From NCBI GenBank assembly GCA_022226935.1, contig CP092081.1, forward strand, positions 3,019,335 through 3,083,334: a DNA stretch of 64,000 nt, given 5' to 3'. Position numbers and translations under genes: made by a program. The notes below the pieces were generated by a model that was not told the DNA's origin, ran no database searches, and saw only the letters and a list, made by a program, of their open reading frames with translations. Numbering within the stretch: position 1 is the first letter of the stretch; the number at the start of each line of letters is the position of its first letter. This document shows positions 1-8,789 of this stretch, one piece after another. Source of the stretch: Nitrospira sp. (lineage in GTDB: Bacteria > Nitrospirota > Nitrospiria > Nitrospirales > Nitrospiraceae).

Positions 1-135
1 TCGATGGTAGATTACCCATGTATTCCTCACCCGTTCGCCGCTTTACAAGTGTATTGCTACACCTTCTCGCTCGACTTGCATGTATTAGGCGCGCCGCCAG
101 CGTTCGTTCTGAGCCAGGATCAAACTCTCATAAAG
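1..135 (-). rRNA. rrs: 16S rRNA, 5' end only (truncated by window edge)
   Basis: The reverse strand reads the universal bacterial 16S start (AGAGTTTGATCCTGGCTCAG at 128 down to 109), followed by a helix-6 variable region that resembles Nitrospira 16S. Only about the first 135 nt are inside the window; the mature 5' end is placed by aligning the conserved start to E. coli position 8, so it is uncertain by a few bases. The rest of the rRNA operon lies to the left. Two promoters and a boxA element lie upstream. Confidence 0.97.
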
Positions 136-207
136 GTTCTAGTTGAATTGGACCCGAGGGCCACCTCTTCAATACACCTTACCTTACTCATTTCTCGCTC
201 TATTCAG

Positions 208-220
208 TTGTCAAAGAACC
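208..220 (-). promoter_or_regulatory. boxA-like antitermination element in the 16S leader
   Basis: On the minus strand the leader between the promoters and 16S reads GGTTCTTTGACAA followed by CTGAATA. This matches the boxA motif that loads NusB/NusE for rRNA antitermination in many bacteria. It lies about 75 nt before the mature 16S end, a usual place. A nusB gene is present in this window near 50 kb. Confidence 0.65.
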
Positions 221-265
221 GCTTCACGCTTCGGAACGACTCTTCGTCCCCCACGCGAGCCGCGC

Positions 266-294
266 ACTTTACTACGCGGGCCTGACCTTGTCAA
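266..294 (-). promoter_or_regulatory. rRNA operon promoter P2 (proximal)
   Basis: Minus strand: -35 TTGACA (294-289), a 17-nt spacer and -10 TAAAGT (271-266). An A/T-rich UP-like stretch (AAAAAAATATTTT, about 318-302) lies directly upstream of the -35. Transcription would start near 259, leaving a leader of about 125 nt before 16S. Confidence 0.8.
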
Positions 295-389
295 GAGGGT
301 CAGAAAATATTTTTTTGATCTGGGCTTGCTGAGAATCCGTCGCGGGGCTTACAACCGCATCGGCCACCTGGCTGGATCAAACGTGCGTC

Positions 390-418
390 TTTATACCAAT
401 CTGCCTTTCTGGAGTCAA
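390..418 (-). promoter_or_regulatory. rRNA operon promoter P1 (distal)
   Basis: Minus strand: -35 TTGACT (418-413), exactly 17 nt, and -10 TATAAA (395-390), again preceded by an A/T-rich stretch (about 443-420). It sits 124 bp upstream of P2, giving the tandem P1-P2 arrangement common for rRNA operons. The divergent gene at 458 starts only 40 bp away, so its own promoter must overlap this region. Confidence 0.75.
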
Positions 419-457
419 GTCTTGAAAAGATCTTTTTAATATCGCAGAGTATTTCTT

Positions 458-1486
458 ATGGAAAACTGGTTGGCCATAAAACGGCGAAGTCTCCTAAAGC
501 TCACTGGAATTGCGGCTGCCGCCGGCTTCACGGGTGGCTGCGACGGAGTTGGATCTTTTTTCGGACGCATGTTCGCCATGCCACCTCGAGACACCAACTA
601 CTTCACGGAAAATAAGAAATTCTATGTCGTGAACTACTCCGACTCCCCGTTTAACGTCTCTCGCGACCTCCGACAGGATGAATGGCGCTTGTCGGTGAAA
701 GGCGAAGTCAAGAAACCGCTATCCCTAGGGTGGCGGGACTTATTAAACCGCGAAAATTTCGAGCAAATTTCCACGCTCATGTGCATTGATACCTTGCCCG
801 GAGGAGATAGCCTCGGAAATGCACGGTGGCGCGGCATTTCATTAAAAAAACTGTTGCAGGAAGCCGAAGTCGATGAAGACACCACGCGAGACATCGTGTT
901 TCGAGGCGCCGACGCCTATGACGATAGCATTCCACTGACCCGCGCCATGCAAGATGATGTCATGTTGGCGTTCCTGATGAACGGCGAGAAATTGCCGAAG
1001 GAACACGGATTTCCTGTTCGGCTGCTGGTACCCGGACTCTATGGGATCAAAAATGTGAAGTGGATCGTCGAAATCGAAGCCTACGCCGGCGATTATAAGG
1101 GTTATTGGCAACGCAAGGGGTGGACGGATGATGGAACCATCAAAACATTTTCTCGCATCGATTCGCCGGGCCACTACCAGACGTTACGCGGTCCCGAGCA
1201 ACGATTTCGCGGCATTGCTTTCGGCGGACCGAACTCCATCAGCAGAGTAGAAATCAGTCTTGACGCAGCGCGCACCTGGGATTCCTGTGAGATTGAGACA
1301 CCCATGTCGCCCTATTCATGGGTCATCTGGAACTACACCTGGCACCCGCCCAAACGAGGCAAATACCAGGTTGCCGTTCGCGCTGTGGATAGCAAAGGGC
1401 AGCCACAGATTGCAGAATTGATTCGCCCTCAACCAGCAGGATCAAGCGGATTACATACGATTATCGCAGATGTGGATAGCGTGTAG
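458..1486 (+). CDS. Tat-exported sulfite oxidase-family molybdopterin protein
   Basis: The 342-residue product has a twin-arginine signal (KRRSLLKLTG, residues 8-17) followed by a small-residue hydrophobic stretch, so it is probably exported folded. Residues about 70-220 form the oxidoreductase molybdopterin-binding fold; Cys109 in the STLMCID segment sits where the molybdenum-coordinating cysteine of sulfite oxidase-type enzymes lies. The C-terminal ~100 residues resemble the Ig-like Mo-cofactor dimerisation domain (SRVEISLDAARTW). No haem domain is present, as in bacterial SorA/YedY-type proteins. Cys28 just after the hydrophobic stretch could alternatively be a lipid anchor, but the lipobox is poor. 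The ribosome site is weak. The substrate cannot be told from sequence: sulfite, a methionine sulfoxide or another small oxo compound. Confidence 0.85.
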   Translation: MENWLAIKRRSLLKLTGIAAAAGFTGGCDGVGSFFGRMFAMPPRDTNYFTENKKFYVVNYSDSPFNVSRDLRQDEWRLSVKGEVKKPLSLGWRDLLNRENFEQISTLMCIDTLPGGDSLGNARWRGISLKKLLQEAEVDEDTTRDIVFRGADAYDDSIPLTRAMQDDVMLAFLMNGEKLPKEHGFPVRLLVPGLYGIKNVKWIVEIEAYAGDYKGYWQRKGWTDDGTIKTFSRIDSPGHYQTLRGPEQRFRGIAFGGPNSISRVEISLDAARTWDSCEIETPMSPYSWVIWNYTWHPPKRGKYQVAVRAVDSKGQPQIAELIRPQPAGSSGLHTIIADVDSV

Positions 1487-2153
1487 GGCACGATCCTTCC
1501 CATATTAAACCATGCTTCACTACGTATCACTGCCTACCCAACCATCACCTTCTCTTGCAACCGACAGTCCTAACACAGCGCGAGCCTATACGAAATGCCT
1601 GTCAGATACTCGTCTGGCCGAATATCGAGGGCGAGTCGCAACCATCGTATTCACGCAACAAGATGTCGAATGCTCAATCAATTAAAATACATACGATGTG
1701 ATGCGTAGATGAAAGGCAATAGTCTCAGTGCCCGGACTGGATCGGCGCCTCGACAGGAATACGGCGCAGACAATCCGCCATTCCGCTTCCCTCGAAACTC
1801 AGTCAAGCTGCAGAAAGCGGCCTTTGCACCCGACGAGCTACACATCCGAATAGATCGCCTGCGATAGAAGGGTTTTTAGCGTCAGTTTTCCCGAAGCAGA
1901 CCTGGCACTTGCCCGTGTCGCTCTTCACGGCCTATGCAATAACAGCACTGTCGTGACGTGCTTTATACGGAGGATTAATGATCGCTGGCATGTGCCGATA
2001 AAGGAGCTGTGCCACACTAAAGGGAAGAGGACCGATGGCTGCCAGAAGGTAATCGACCAGCAAGAGTGCCTGATCCAAATTCGAGTCAACGATACGTTAC
2101 GTATGCACTGTGGCAGTGAAAGGCGGGCAGAAAACTACGAGAACCGTAAACGG
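1487..2153. other. Intergenic stretch without a supported gene
   Basis: This 667-bp stretch contains only short open frames with no recognisable domain and no good ribosome site of useful length. A plus-strand frame starting at 1953 runs mostly antisense to the gene at 2154-2696 and is treated as spurious. I saw no strong terminator hairpin, tRNA or repeat. Confidence 0.5.
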
Positions 2154-2696
2154 TTACCGACCACCTCCATCGGCGCGCACACCGACAAAGGTAGACGCAA
2201 ACAATTCCACCATCGCTCGCACGCCTTTTCGCACAGCATCGGAGACTTCGTCCCTCGGCCCATAGCCAAGAATCGCCTGATTCCACATGCTCCCGGGCGT
2301 CTTTTGTGGGGTGTAGGAACCTGCATTGCAATCCACATGATAAGCGGCGATATATTGCTCACCGACTGTCCAAACTTCGCAGGTAAAAAAGCCGAGCTGA
2401 TTGAGACGTTCAGGAGCGTCGACAGACGGACCGCTCGACGCTTCCAGGACAATGCCCGGCACCTTCTTCAGCAAGGTCACGCGAGTCACATCGGTCAATT
2501 CAGCCGCACTGATGCCAAGCTTCTCGGCGGTTCCTTGGGTCTGCACCTCAACAGCGACAAACTTTTTGATGTGCCGCATGTCGGCAACGGGAACAGAGTC
2601 CGGATTGGCGCCTAATACTGTCGCCGCGGGTGAGAAGCCGATGCTCAGCAGCAGAAGCAAGGACCACCGGCTCGTCACGATCGCGCGTCCCCGCAT
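2154..2696 (-). CDS. Exported protein of unknown function
   Basis: The 180-residue product starts at ATG 2696, seven bases after an AGGGGG ribosome site; a longer upstream frame is open but lacks a ribosome site. Residues 1-30 are a clear signal peptide (basic start, LLLLLSIGFSPAA core, cleavage near VLGA). The mature part has a repeated hydrophobic/charged alternation without a motif I recognise and two cysteines (in FFTCEVW and HVDCNAG) that could pair in the periplasm. It is not obviously in an operon with a neighbour. Function unknown. Confidence 0.7.
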   Translation of the reverse strand: MRGRAIVTSRWSLLLLLSIGFSPAATVLGANPDSVPVADMRHIKKFVAVEVQTQGTAEKLGISAAELTDVTRVTLLKKVPGIVLEASSGPSVDAPERLNQLGFFTCEVWTVGEQYIAAYHVDCNAGSYTPQKTPGSMWNQAILGYGPRDEVSDAVRKGVRAMVELFASTFVGVRADGGGR

Positions 2697-3058
2697 GATC
2701 AATCCCCCTCGTCTGAAAGAACCATCAACGGATCGAGCACACATTCGCCTCGCCTGATATACCTCAGCTCGACGCTCCATATCCAGTTCAAGATGCATTA
2801 AAAAGAGGAGGTGAGATGCGCATCTTCACTCGACCCTTGTCAGAATATTCTGAGAAAGGGCAGGAGACAAGGACCTCTCTACCCTCCAAGCACTCCGAGC
2901 ACTCCGAGCACTCCGAGTCAGGAATGATGACGCCATAGAACGCCGGCTTCAATGCCGACAAGATCCTGTCTATGTGAGGACTCGTTCCAGCACCATACCC
3001 AACAAAACAAGCCAGCAAGCGAATTCTCTGGCTCCGCCCTTCATGACGCGTGCGCATT
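2697..3058. other. Intergenic stretch; only a short tandem repeat seen
   Basis: No gene with support. An open minus-strand frame of 89 codons (2788-3057) has no ribosome site, no domain and runs through the 9-bp tandem repeat, so I leave it out. Confidence 0.5.
2891..2917. repeat. Three perfect 9-bp tandem copies (CACTCCGAG)
   Basis: The unit CACTCCGAG occurs three times head to tail, preceded by a related CCTCCAAG and followed by TCA. It is too short for a CRISPR or a typical minisatellite, and lies in non-coding DNA. Confidence 0.8.
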
Positions 3059-3652
3059 CTAAGCCGAATGAAAAATTTGGGCCACTTCTCGCTTCGTCAG
3101 TTCCCGCCACTGCCCAGGCTGAAGGTCGCCCAAGGCGATCGGGCCAATTTTGATCCGCACCAGTCGCAAGGTCGGATGGCCGACCGCCGCAGTCATCCGC
3201 CGCACCTGCCGGTTCATCCCTTCGCGCAAGGTGAGCTCCAGCCAAGCCGTGGGTACATGCTTTCGAAATCGAATCGGAACCGGCCGGTCAGGCAAATACA
3301 GGGGTTCTTCGAGAAGACGGGCCTCTGCCGGCCTCGTGCGCCTCCCCCCGAGCAACACGCCGGTCTCAAGACGGTTCAGCGCCGCCGCATCAGGGACACG
3401 TTCAACCTGCACAAGGTACACTTTTGCGAGAAGGTGTCGTGGATCGGTGATGCGATGCGCCAGCGTCCCATCCGAAGTCAGCAGGAGGAGCCCTTCGCTG
3501 TCACGATCCAATCGGCCGGCTGGATAGACATCTGGAACCTCGATGTACCGGCTGAGCGTGTGGCGCCCATCCGGATCGGTGAAACACGGCAGCACGTCGT
3601 AGGGTTTGTGAAAAGCGAGGGTGCGCGGAAGCCGGCGAGCCGTCACAGGCAC
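3059..3652 (-). CDS. rluE: 23S rRNA pseudouridine synthase, RluE-like
   Basis: The 197-residue protein belongs to the RsuA/RluB/E/F family. It lacks an S4 domain and goes straight into the catalytic fold: the AFHKPYDVL start, the catalytic GRLDRDSEGLLLLT motif (the Asp of GRLD is the nucleophile) and the C-terminal EGMNRQVRRMTAAVGHPTLRL motif are all present. The absence of S4 and the short length fit RluE, which modifies U2457 of 23S rRNA in E. coli, better than RluB or RluF. A second family member with an S4 domain is encoded at 13854-15110. Confidence 0.85.
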   Translation of the reverse strand: MPVTARRLPRTLAFHKPYDVLPCFTDPDGRHTLSRYIEVPDVYPAGRLDRDSEGLLLLTSDGTLAHRITDPRHLLAKVYLVQVERVPDAAALNRLETGVLLGGRRTRPAEARLLEEPLYLPDRPVPIRFRKHVPTAWLELTLREGMNRQVRRMTAAVGHPTLRLVRIKIGPIALGDLQPGQWRELTKREVAQIFHSA

Positions 3653-3773
3653 CTGCCGCTCCGCAAGTCGTCAGTTACGATCGCTATGCAGGGACACGAG
3701 CAGCTGACGCAGGATGACATAACCATATGCACGAGACGTACACGATCCGGAGGGAAGGCACAGGATCTTAAGA

Positions 3774-4391
3774 TCAGTCGAGGCGCCTGAAGCGCGCCGC
3801 ATATTCTTCGGGAGGAACCGGGGTGCTCCAAAACGCAGACTTGCTCTGGTTGAGGATCCGGGTTTTGACCAGCAAGCTCCCGTCTCCTTCCACGGTCAAT
3901 TCCTGGGCATATTCGGAAATATTCCGAAGCGGTTCTTCGGCCACACCGCCTTCCGCGCGGGTTCGATGAATCCGGATCCGATTGTGCTCGCAGACCACTC
4001 GATCTTCCGGCTGCAAATCCAACTGATGCGCGGTAATGGCTCCGTCATAGCGATTGACCAATTCCAGCGTGTCGTCATGGACCAACTCAACACGGACGGA
4101 CTCCTGCGCAAGATCCGCGGGCGCCGCCACTCCCAGCATCGCATTCAGCGTGAGCTTGTTATCGCGGTTCCGATAAAAATTCATCGACCCCGGCAGCGCC
4201 TCTCCTTGCAGTTCATACATGCCGCCGATCTTCGGACATTCCGGCCAAGCCAAGCTGGGCTTCAAAGTCGGCGGCAGAGTCGCCACCGGCGTCGGCCGGC
4301 ATCCGTGGAGAGTCAGCAATGCGAGCAGCGCTACCGACCAGAGCTGAACCGGCTTCACCTCTAGGCTATTGATGGAGAGACGCGACAACAT
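3774..4391 (-). CDS. Predicted lipoprotein of unknown function
   Basis: The 205-residue product has a hydrophobic N-terminal stretch (LWSVALLALLTLHG) ending in a lipobox cysteine (LHGC, Cys31), so it should be lipidated and held in the envelope. An in-frame GTG at 4358 would give a 20-residue lipoprotein signal of ideal length and may be the true start. The remainder is rich in beta-prone segments and carries no motif I recognise. It is transcribed toward rluE. Confidence 0.65.
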   Translation of the reverse strand: MLSRLSINSLEVKPVQLWSVALLALLTLHGCRPTPVATLPPTLKPSLAWPECPKIGGMYELQGEALPGSMNFYRNRDNKLTLNAMLGVAAPADLAQESVRVELVHDDTLELVNRYDGAITAHQLDLQPEDRVVCEHNRIRIHRTRAEGGVAEEPLRNISEYAQELTVEGDGSLLVKTRILNQSKSAFWSTPVPPEEYAARFRRLD

Positions 4392-4628
4392 TCTTCAAGT
4401 CTAGCGAAGCGCTCACCGGCCTGTCTAGAGAGAAGATTAGGAGAAAGAACGACTGTTCCGAAATGTTCACATTGATGCATCAATCTTAGAGATCTAGCTC
4501 GGAGACGTCCATTTTCTGATTGACCTGAGCCTTGCTCAACCGAGCGAAATGTGTTTCCATCGGCTGACTCTTTTCCCCGATCGATAGACGACCGTTACCG
4601 TCATCAGCCGCAACCAAGGAGTCCAACC

Positions 4629-5495
4629 ATGCGATGGCAAGGTCAGCGCGAGAGTCAGAACATCGAAGACCGCCGTGGCATGGGCGCAACCCGTTCCGGC
4701 GCGGGCATAGGGTTGGGCGGGCTCGTGCTCGTCCTCGCCGTCAGCTTTCTGACGGGGACTAATCCGCTCACCCTCCTTAATCTCCTCACCGGCGTGCAGG
4801 AGATCAGCGGCCCAGCTGAGCCAGATCGCCCAGGACCGACCGGTGCGCCAAGCGACAGCCTGGGGAAATTTGCCGCCGTCGTCCTGGCCGATACGGAAGA
4901 CACTTGGCGCGCGCTGCTCCCCCAAATGGGCAGCGCCTATCAAGACCCGCAGTTGGTACTCTTCACGGGTGCGGTGCGGTCCGCTTGCGGGACCGCCTCA
5001 TCTGCCGTGGGTCCTTTCTACTGCCCCGGCGATCACAAGGTCTATTTGGATCTCTCCTTTTTTCAGGAACTCGACCGGCGGCTTGGCGCACCCGGCGACT
5101 TTGCCCAGGCCTATGTGATTGCCCATGAAATCGGGCACCATGTGCAGGATCTGCTGGGCATCGCCAGACAGGTTACTCGTCTGCAACAACGCAGTTCCCC
5201 GGCCGAACGCAACGCGCTTTCGGTCCGCCTGGAATTGCAGGCCGATTGTTATGCGGGCGTGTGGGGATACCATGCCAAGCGTAATCGGCAGCTCATCGAA
5301 CCCGGCGATTTCGAGGATGGACTGCATGCTGCTGCGGCCATCGGCGACGATCGCCTCCAGCAAATGGGGCAGGGTCATGTACAACCGGAGAGCTGGACCC
5401 ATGGGTCATCTGAGCAACGAGTCACCTGGCTGCGTCGCGGTCTACAGTCAGGCGATCCTCGTGTGTGCGATACCTTTGCGGACGGACGATCCTAG
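4629..5495 (+). CDS. ypfJ: Neutral zinc metallopeptidase, YpfJ family
   Basis: The 289-residue protein begins MRWQGQRES, the hallmark start of the YpfJ/KPN_02809 family, with AAGGAG a few bases upstream; I therefore reject a longer upstream frame. Residues 26-43 form a single membrane anchor. The zinc site is HEIGH at 166-170, with the downstream LQADCYAGVW motif supplying the third ligand. Family members are thought to be membrane-anchored peptidases with unknown substrates. It stands alone between oppositely oriented lipoprotein genes. Confidence 0.9.
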   Translation: MRWQGQRESQNIEDRRGMGATRSGAGIGLGGLVLVLAVSFLTGTNPLTLLNLLTGVQEISGPAEPDRPGPTGAPSDSLGKFAAVVLADTEDTWRALLPQMGSAYQDPQLVLFTGAVRSACGTASSAVGPFYCPGDHKVYLDLSFFQELDRRLGAPGDFAQAYVIAHEIGHHVQDLLGIARQVTRLQQRSSPAERNALSVRLELQADCYAGVWGYHAKRNRQLIEPGDFEDGLHAAAAIGDDRLQQMGQGHVQPESWTHGSSEQRVTWLRRGLQSGDPRVCDTFADGRS

Positions 5496-5549
5496 CGACA
5501 TGCCGGGCGCTGGACAGCGCAGTAGAGGGTGGAAGAACGGACTGCCGAC

Positions 5550-6101
5550 TTAAAATCCGATACTGATACCGCCGCCACTGCGGCTGCCGCCCCCGCCGAA
5601 TCCGACCCCACCAAACACATTCCACCACGGCCCCGGTGCGGAACGCTCCTCCGCCCGTTTCGCGTCCCACCGGTGGAAATGTTTGACGTCCAGCGTGGGG
5701 AAACGATAGTCGGCTTCATCCATCTTTTCGACCGAACTCCCTGTGACCTCTCCGACAATCGTTACCCTGGTCCCTTCGGCAATGGTGGCCGGATCGAGAA
5801 ACTCTTTCTGTACGGCAAGGAACCGGCCTTTGGATTCCATCCGGTCTGTCACCGGTTCCTGGTCGCTATCCAAAGGCAGCTGCAGCACTTCCAGCTGCGT
5901 GCCTCCCTTCAACGCCTTCGCTTTCAGAATCTCTCCACCAACGACGACGACTTTCCCGCGGTAGGACTCGGGAGATTCAACGATTTGACTGAACGTCACA
6001 GCTTTATCTATCTGCGGTTCAAGCGATTCCGGAATGACCGGCGTCGCGCAGCCGGCGGCGACGGCCGCCATTCCGATCACCAGAGACTGAAGGATACGCA
6101 T
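5550..6101 (-). CDS. slp: Slp-family outer membrane lipoprotein
   Basis: The product starts at ATG 6101 after a GAGGGGGTG ribosome site and is 183 residues long. A lipobox (VAAGC, Cys18) marks it as a lipoprotein. The core (SPESYRGKVVVVGGEI and GTRVTIVGEVTG) matches the OB-fold-like Slp/YeaY family, whose E. coli member is induced by starvation. The C-terminus is unusual: a glycine/serine-rich tail of about 30 residues (from WWNVFGGVGFGGGG onward), probably flexible. It is divergent from the serine protease gene. Confidence 0.85.
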   Translation of the reverse strand: MRILQSLVIGMAAVAAGCATPVIPESLEPQIDKAVTFSQIVESPESYRGKVVVVGGEILKAKALKGGTQLEVLQLPLDSDQEPVTDRMESKGRFLAVQKEFLDPATIAEGTRVTIVGEVTGSSVEKMDEADYRFPTLDVKHFHRWDAKRAEERSAPGPWWNVFGGVGFGGGGSRSGGGISIGF

Positions 6102-6233
6102 CGTCACCCCCTCAGTATAGCCCAGCTCGGCGCCTGATACTATGGCGCAAGCACACAACCACATTTCTTCCGGCACCGGCCCTAGTTTATACTGCCCAGA
6201 CCTGACGGCATCCACACGAAAGGAATGGTTTGT

Positions 6234-7268
6234 ATGGCACGCTTCCCCCTTGATTACTCACATCCGCTCATGCGTTGCGTGGTACTGACGGTCGCCTCCG
6301 TTTCGTTCGTGGCCGGCCTCTTTACTACCCCGGCTTCGGCCTTTGACGCGGCGGCACTGGATCGCGCCAAACTGGCGACTATCGGCGTGCTGGAAGATAC
6401 GCAAGATCAGCGCACGCCGGACAAGCCCGGGAAGATTTTAGTGCGCGGCACCGGCTTTCACTTGCGCGACGGCTACATCGTCACCGCCCGCCATGCGGCT
6501 GAAAAGCAGGATGTCACGACCGGCACCGTCATTCAGAAGCAGATCCATGTCTTGACGACCGATCTTCACGAGATTCCGGCGGATCTTGTCGGCGACAGCG
6601 CCTTCATGGACGTCGTCGTCTATCGCGTGGCGGAAGCGCATCGCGCTAAACTCTTGGCCAGCGTGTCGTTTGCTCCCGGTGACGTGCAACCGGGCCAGGA
6701 TGTCTTCACCGTCGGATATCCGATGGGCTGGGGCCCGACCATGTCGTTCGGCCACCTGGGCAATACGAATACCTTCCTCCAGACGGTGGATACACGCCTG
6801 ATCCAGGCCGATGTAGCCGCTTGCAGCGGCAATTCCGGCGGCGGCCTTTTCAACGATAAGGGTGAAGTCGTCGGCATCATGCATGCCATCATTCAAACAG
6901 AACGCGACGACTCCACGGCGCATTGCAGTCGCATGGCCTTTGCCATTCCCGCACTCTTGGCTGAACGCATCGTCACGGCCGCCTTAGACGGCAAGCCGCT
7001 GGCCTTTTCCAAAATGGGCATCCATATGGTAGCGGTCAAGGACGGCACCCGGTGGCGCATGGCGGTGAAAGACGTCATGGAACCGGCCAAGTCCGCCGGC
7101 ATTCAGAAACACGATGTCATTATCGCCGTGGATGACACCGACATCCAGGACGCCGCGCACTTGAAGAACTACTTGATCGAACGGACCAAACCGGGCCAAC
7201 AAGTCAGCGTCAAAGTCCGCCGTATCGATACGAATTTGACATTCACGGTGACACTGGGAGGTGGCTAG
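6234..7268 (+). CDS. Periplasmic S1C serine protease with PDZ domain (DegP/HtrA-like)
   Basis: ATG 6234 is chosen because AAGGA lies 9 nt upstream; the ATG at 6225 touches it. The 344-residue product has a signal peptide (cleavage near PASA), a chymotrypsin-fold domain with the triad His87 (TARHAA), Asp126 (FMDVVVY) and Ser201 (CSGNSGGG), then one PDZ-like domain (GIQKHDVIIAVDDTDI). Cys197 before the nucleophile may pair with the Cys in AHCSR. With one PDZ it resembles DegS more than DegP, but it lacks a lasting membrane anchor. It probably degrades damaged periplasmic proteins. Confidence 0.88.
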   Translation: MARFPLDYSHPLMRCVVLTVASVSFVAGLFTTPASAFDAAALDRAKLATIGVLEDTQDQRTPDKPGKILVRGTGFHLRDGYIVTARHAAEKQDVTTGTVIQKQIHVLTTDLHEIPADLVGDSAFMDVVVYRVAEAHRAKLLASVSFAPGDVQPGQDVFTVGYPMGWGPTMSFGHLGNTNTFLQTVDTRLIQADVAACSGNSGGGLFNDKGEVVGIMHAIIQTERDDSTAHCSRMAFAIPALLAERIVTAALDGKPLAFSKMGIHMVAVKDGTRWRMAVKDVMEPAKSAGIQKHDVIIAVDDTDIQDAAHLKNYLIERTKPGQQVSVKVRRIDTNLTFTVTLGGG

Positions 7269-7301
7269 AATACTCACTCACGCCTCCCTCTCGCCAAATA
7301 A

Positions 7302-7333
7302 GCAGGCGGCACTGTAAATACAGTGCCGCCTGC
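7302..7333 (+). terminator. Hairpin between convergent genes
   Basis: A perfect 15-bp stem, GCAGGCGGCACTGTA (7302-7316) pairing with TACAGTGCCGCCTGC (7319-7333), lies 33 bp after the protease stop. There is no strong U tract, so termination may be partial, but the stability and placement between convergent transcripts argue for a terminator acting both ways. Confidence 0.7.
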
Positions 7334-7339
7334 ACGCTT

Positions 7340-7593
7340 CCACCTTACTCCCTGAAAGAAGTGATTTCGGTTGGCCCCATCATATCGGCCAGAAGCCAGA
7401 CAACAGTTCTTGAAATCTCCTTCCAGAGTGACATGGACAGAGATCATTCCTCCCCAACTTCTCAATAAGCTCCTTCCCGTCGTTGACCACGCGATATCCA
7501 CGTTTTACCTGCGTCTCTGACGGGAACCCTCTGCGTCGCTTACTTGAGATTTGAAAAACAGCTTTCCTCCATGGAGGTATTCTGTTTTGCCAT
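7340..7593 (-). pseudogene. Broken SEC-C zinc-motif protein gene (two frameshifts)
   Basis: No single frame is open, but joined frames spell a small SEC-C protein. An ATG at 7593 follows a good AAAGGAGGG ribosome site. After four codons the frame must shift to give [13 protein letters not shown] and, further on, the SEC-C core [16 protein letters not shown] second shift at a TTT run (complement of 7413-7415) is needed to continue as [16 protein letters not shown]. Together these give the C-P-C ... C-C zinc-binding pattern (CxC-x8-CC) known from SecA tails. The gene lies 51 bp after rtcB in the same direction, and rtcB is itself frameshifted, so the whole operon seems to be decaying. The 3' limit is approximate. 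Confidence 0.7.
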
Positions 7594-7644
7594 ACAACTA
7601 CCCTCCTTTCTTCACCACCTGCCGTTCAAACTGTCCACCTGCCT

Positions 7645-8789
7645 TTACGAAACAGCCTTGTAACTCAACACTGGTCTCAACACTCGAAAAATCTTTGTCA
7701 GTTCCCGCTGCGCCCGCATCACACGAGTAATGTCTTTGTAAGCCGAAGGGGCTTCATCTCGGAGATGTGCAAGGTGCCGTTGATCGAACCAAACTCCCTT
7801 CATCTCTCGCTTGAGCTGATCAATGCACATGGTCCGATAGGCATGTCCCCTGCTCATCACACGGCCTGCCCCGTGAGAACTTGATTGCAAGCTGGCCTCA
7901 TGCCCACGCCCTTCGACGTGATAACTAGCCGTCCCCATCGAGCCGGGAATGATCCCCGGCACTCCATACCCGGCCCAGATCGCTCCTTTTCGATGGACCC
8001 AATAGAGCACACCTTCACACATTTCCTGCCGCACATGATTGTGATGACAACTTACAGCGCTCGACCAATCGGCAGTAATACCGATGACATCCTCTACCAA
8101 ACGAACCGTCGACCGAATCATCTCTTGCCGATTCTCTTCCGCATACTGCAATGCCCAACACATATCCTGGAGATAGGCCCGTCCATGCTTCGTATCACTG
8201 TCCACATACAAGAAACCGGTTGTCGCCTCTGCCGCGTTTCGAAGATGATGATCGCGGATGGCTCCTCCCATCATGCGCGAACCGCTATGCACCATGAGCC
8301 ACAGACTTCCCTCTTCATCAGTTTGGAACTCGAGAAAATGATTCCCCCGCCCCAGAGTCCCCAGTTGCACACGCGCATCACGCTTTTCGAGCTTCTCCAG
8401 AACAGGATCACTTAAAGACAGATCCATCAGATATTCCGGAATGTGTCTATTCACCACCCCGAACTATGCCGGATGGATGGGACAATACGGGCCAGCTTAT
8501 GAAGCATCTTGGCGGCCGTCCGTTCATCGGATAGTAGCGCAGCTTGTCCATTCAACCGTACGGTTGACATTCCGCAACCGATATCCCCTCCCACCGCCTG
8601 GGGATAGAGCAATCGAGTTGTCGCCATAACAGTTCCGATGCACACATCCTCAGCCAGATGCACATCAGGCATGACCGCAATTCGATGCACATCGTCGGTG
8701 CGTCTCAGCTGATCCAAGGCGCGCCTGACGGCGTGAGACAACGGCTCGGCAAGCCACTGCTTTACCACCACCTCATGAAGTGTCTTCAT
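7645..8789 (-). pseudogene. rtcB: RtcB-family RNA ligase gene split by one frameshift
   Basis: Two overlapping frames make up one RtcB protein. The first (8789-8451, 112 codons) carries the start of the fold, including the metal-binding GGDIGCGM motif, and ends at PSIRHSSGW-stop. The second (8457-7645) resumes in another frame with VNRHIPEYL and holds the rest of the active site: LGRGNHFLEF, VHSGSR, CHHNHV, IPGSMGT and the guanylylated histidine of SSSHGAGRVMSR. Adding one G to the run of four at 8457-8460 (CCCC on the plus strand) would restore a full ligase of about 380 residues. All catalytic motifs remain, so the break is young, or a sequencing error, or a coupled stop-start (GTGGTGA). 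RtcB joins 2',3'-cyclic phosphate or 3'-phosphate ends to 5'-OH RNA ends. Confidence 0.85.

Noticed and set aside
1953-2615. Plus-strand open frame of 220 codons
   Set aside because: Most of it lies opposite a gene with a good signal peptide and ribosome site; no domain was seen.
2891-2917. CRISPR-like repeat
   Set aside because: Units are 9 bp and directly adjacent, with no spacers and no cas genes.
2788-3057. Minus-strand frame of 89 codons across the 9-bp tandem repeat
   Set aside because: No ribosome site and no recognisable fold; its Ser-Glu-Cys run is simply the tandem repeat.
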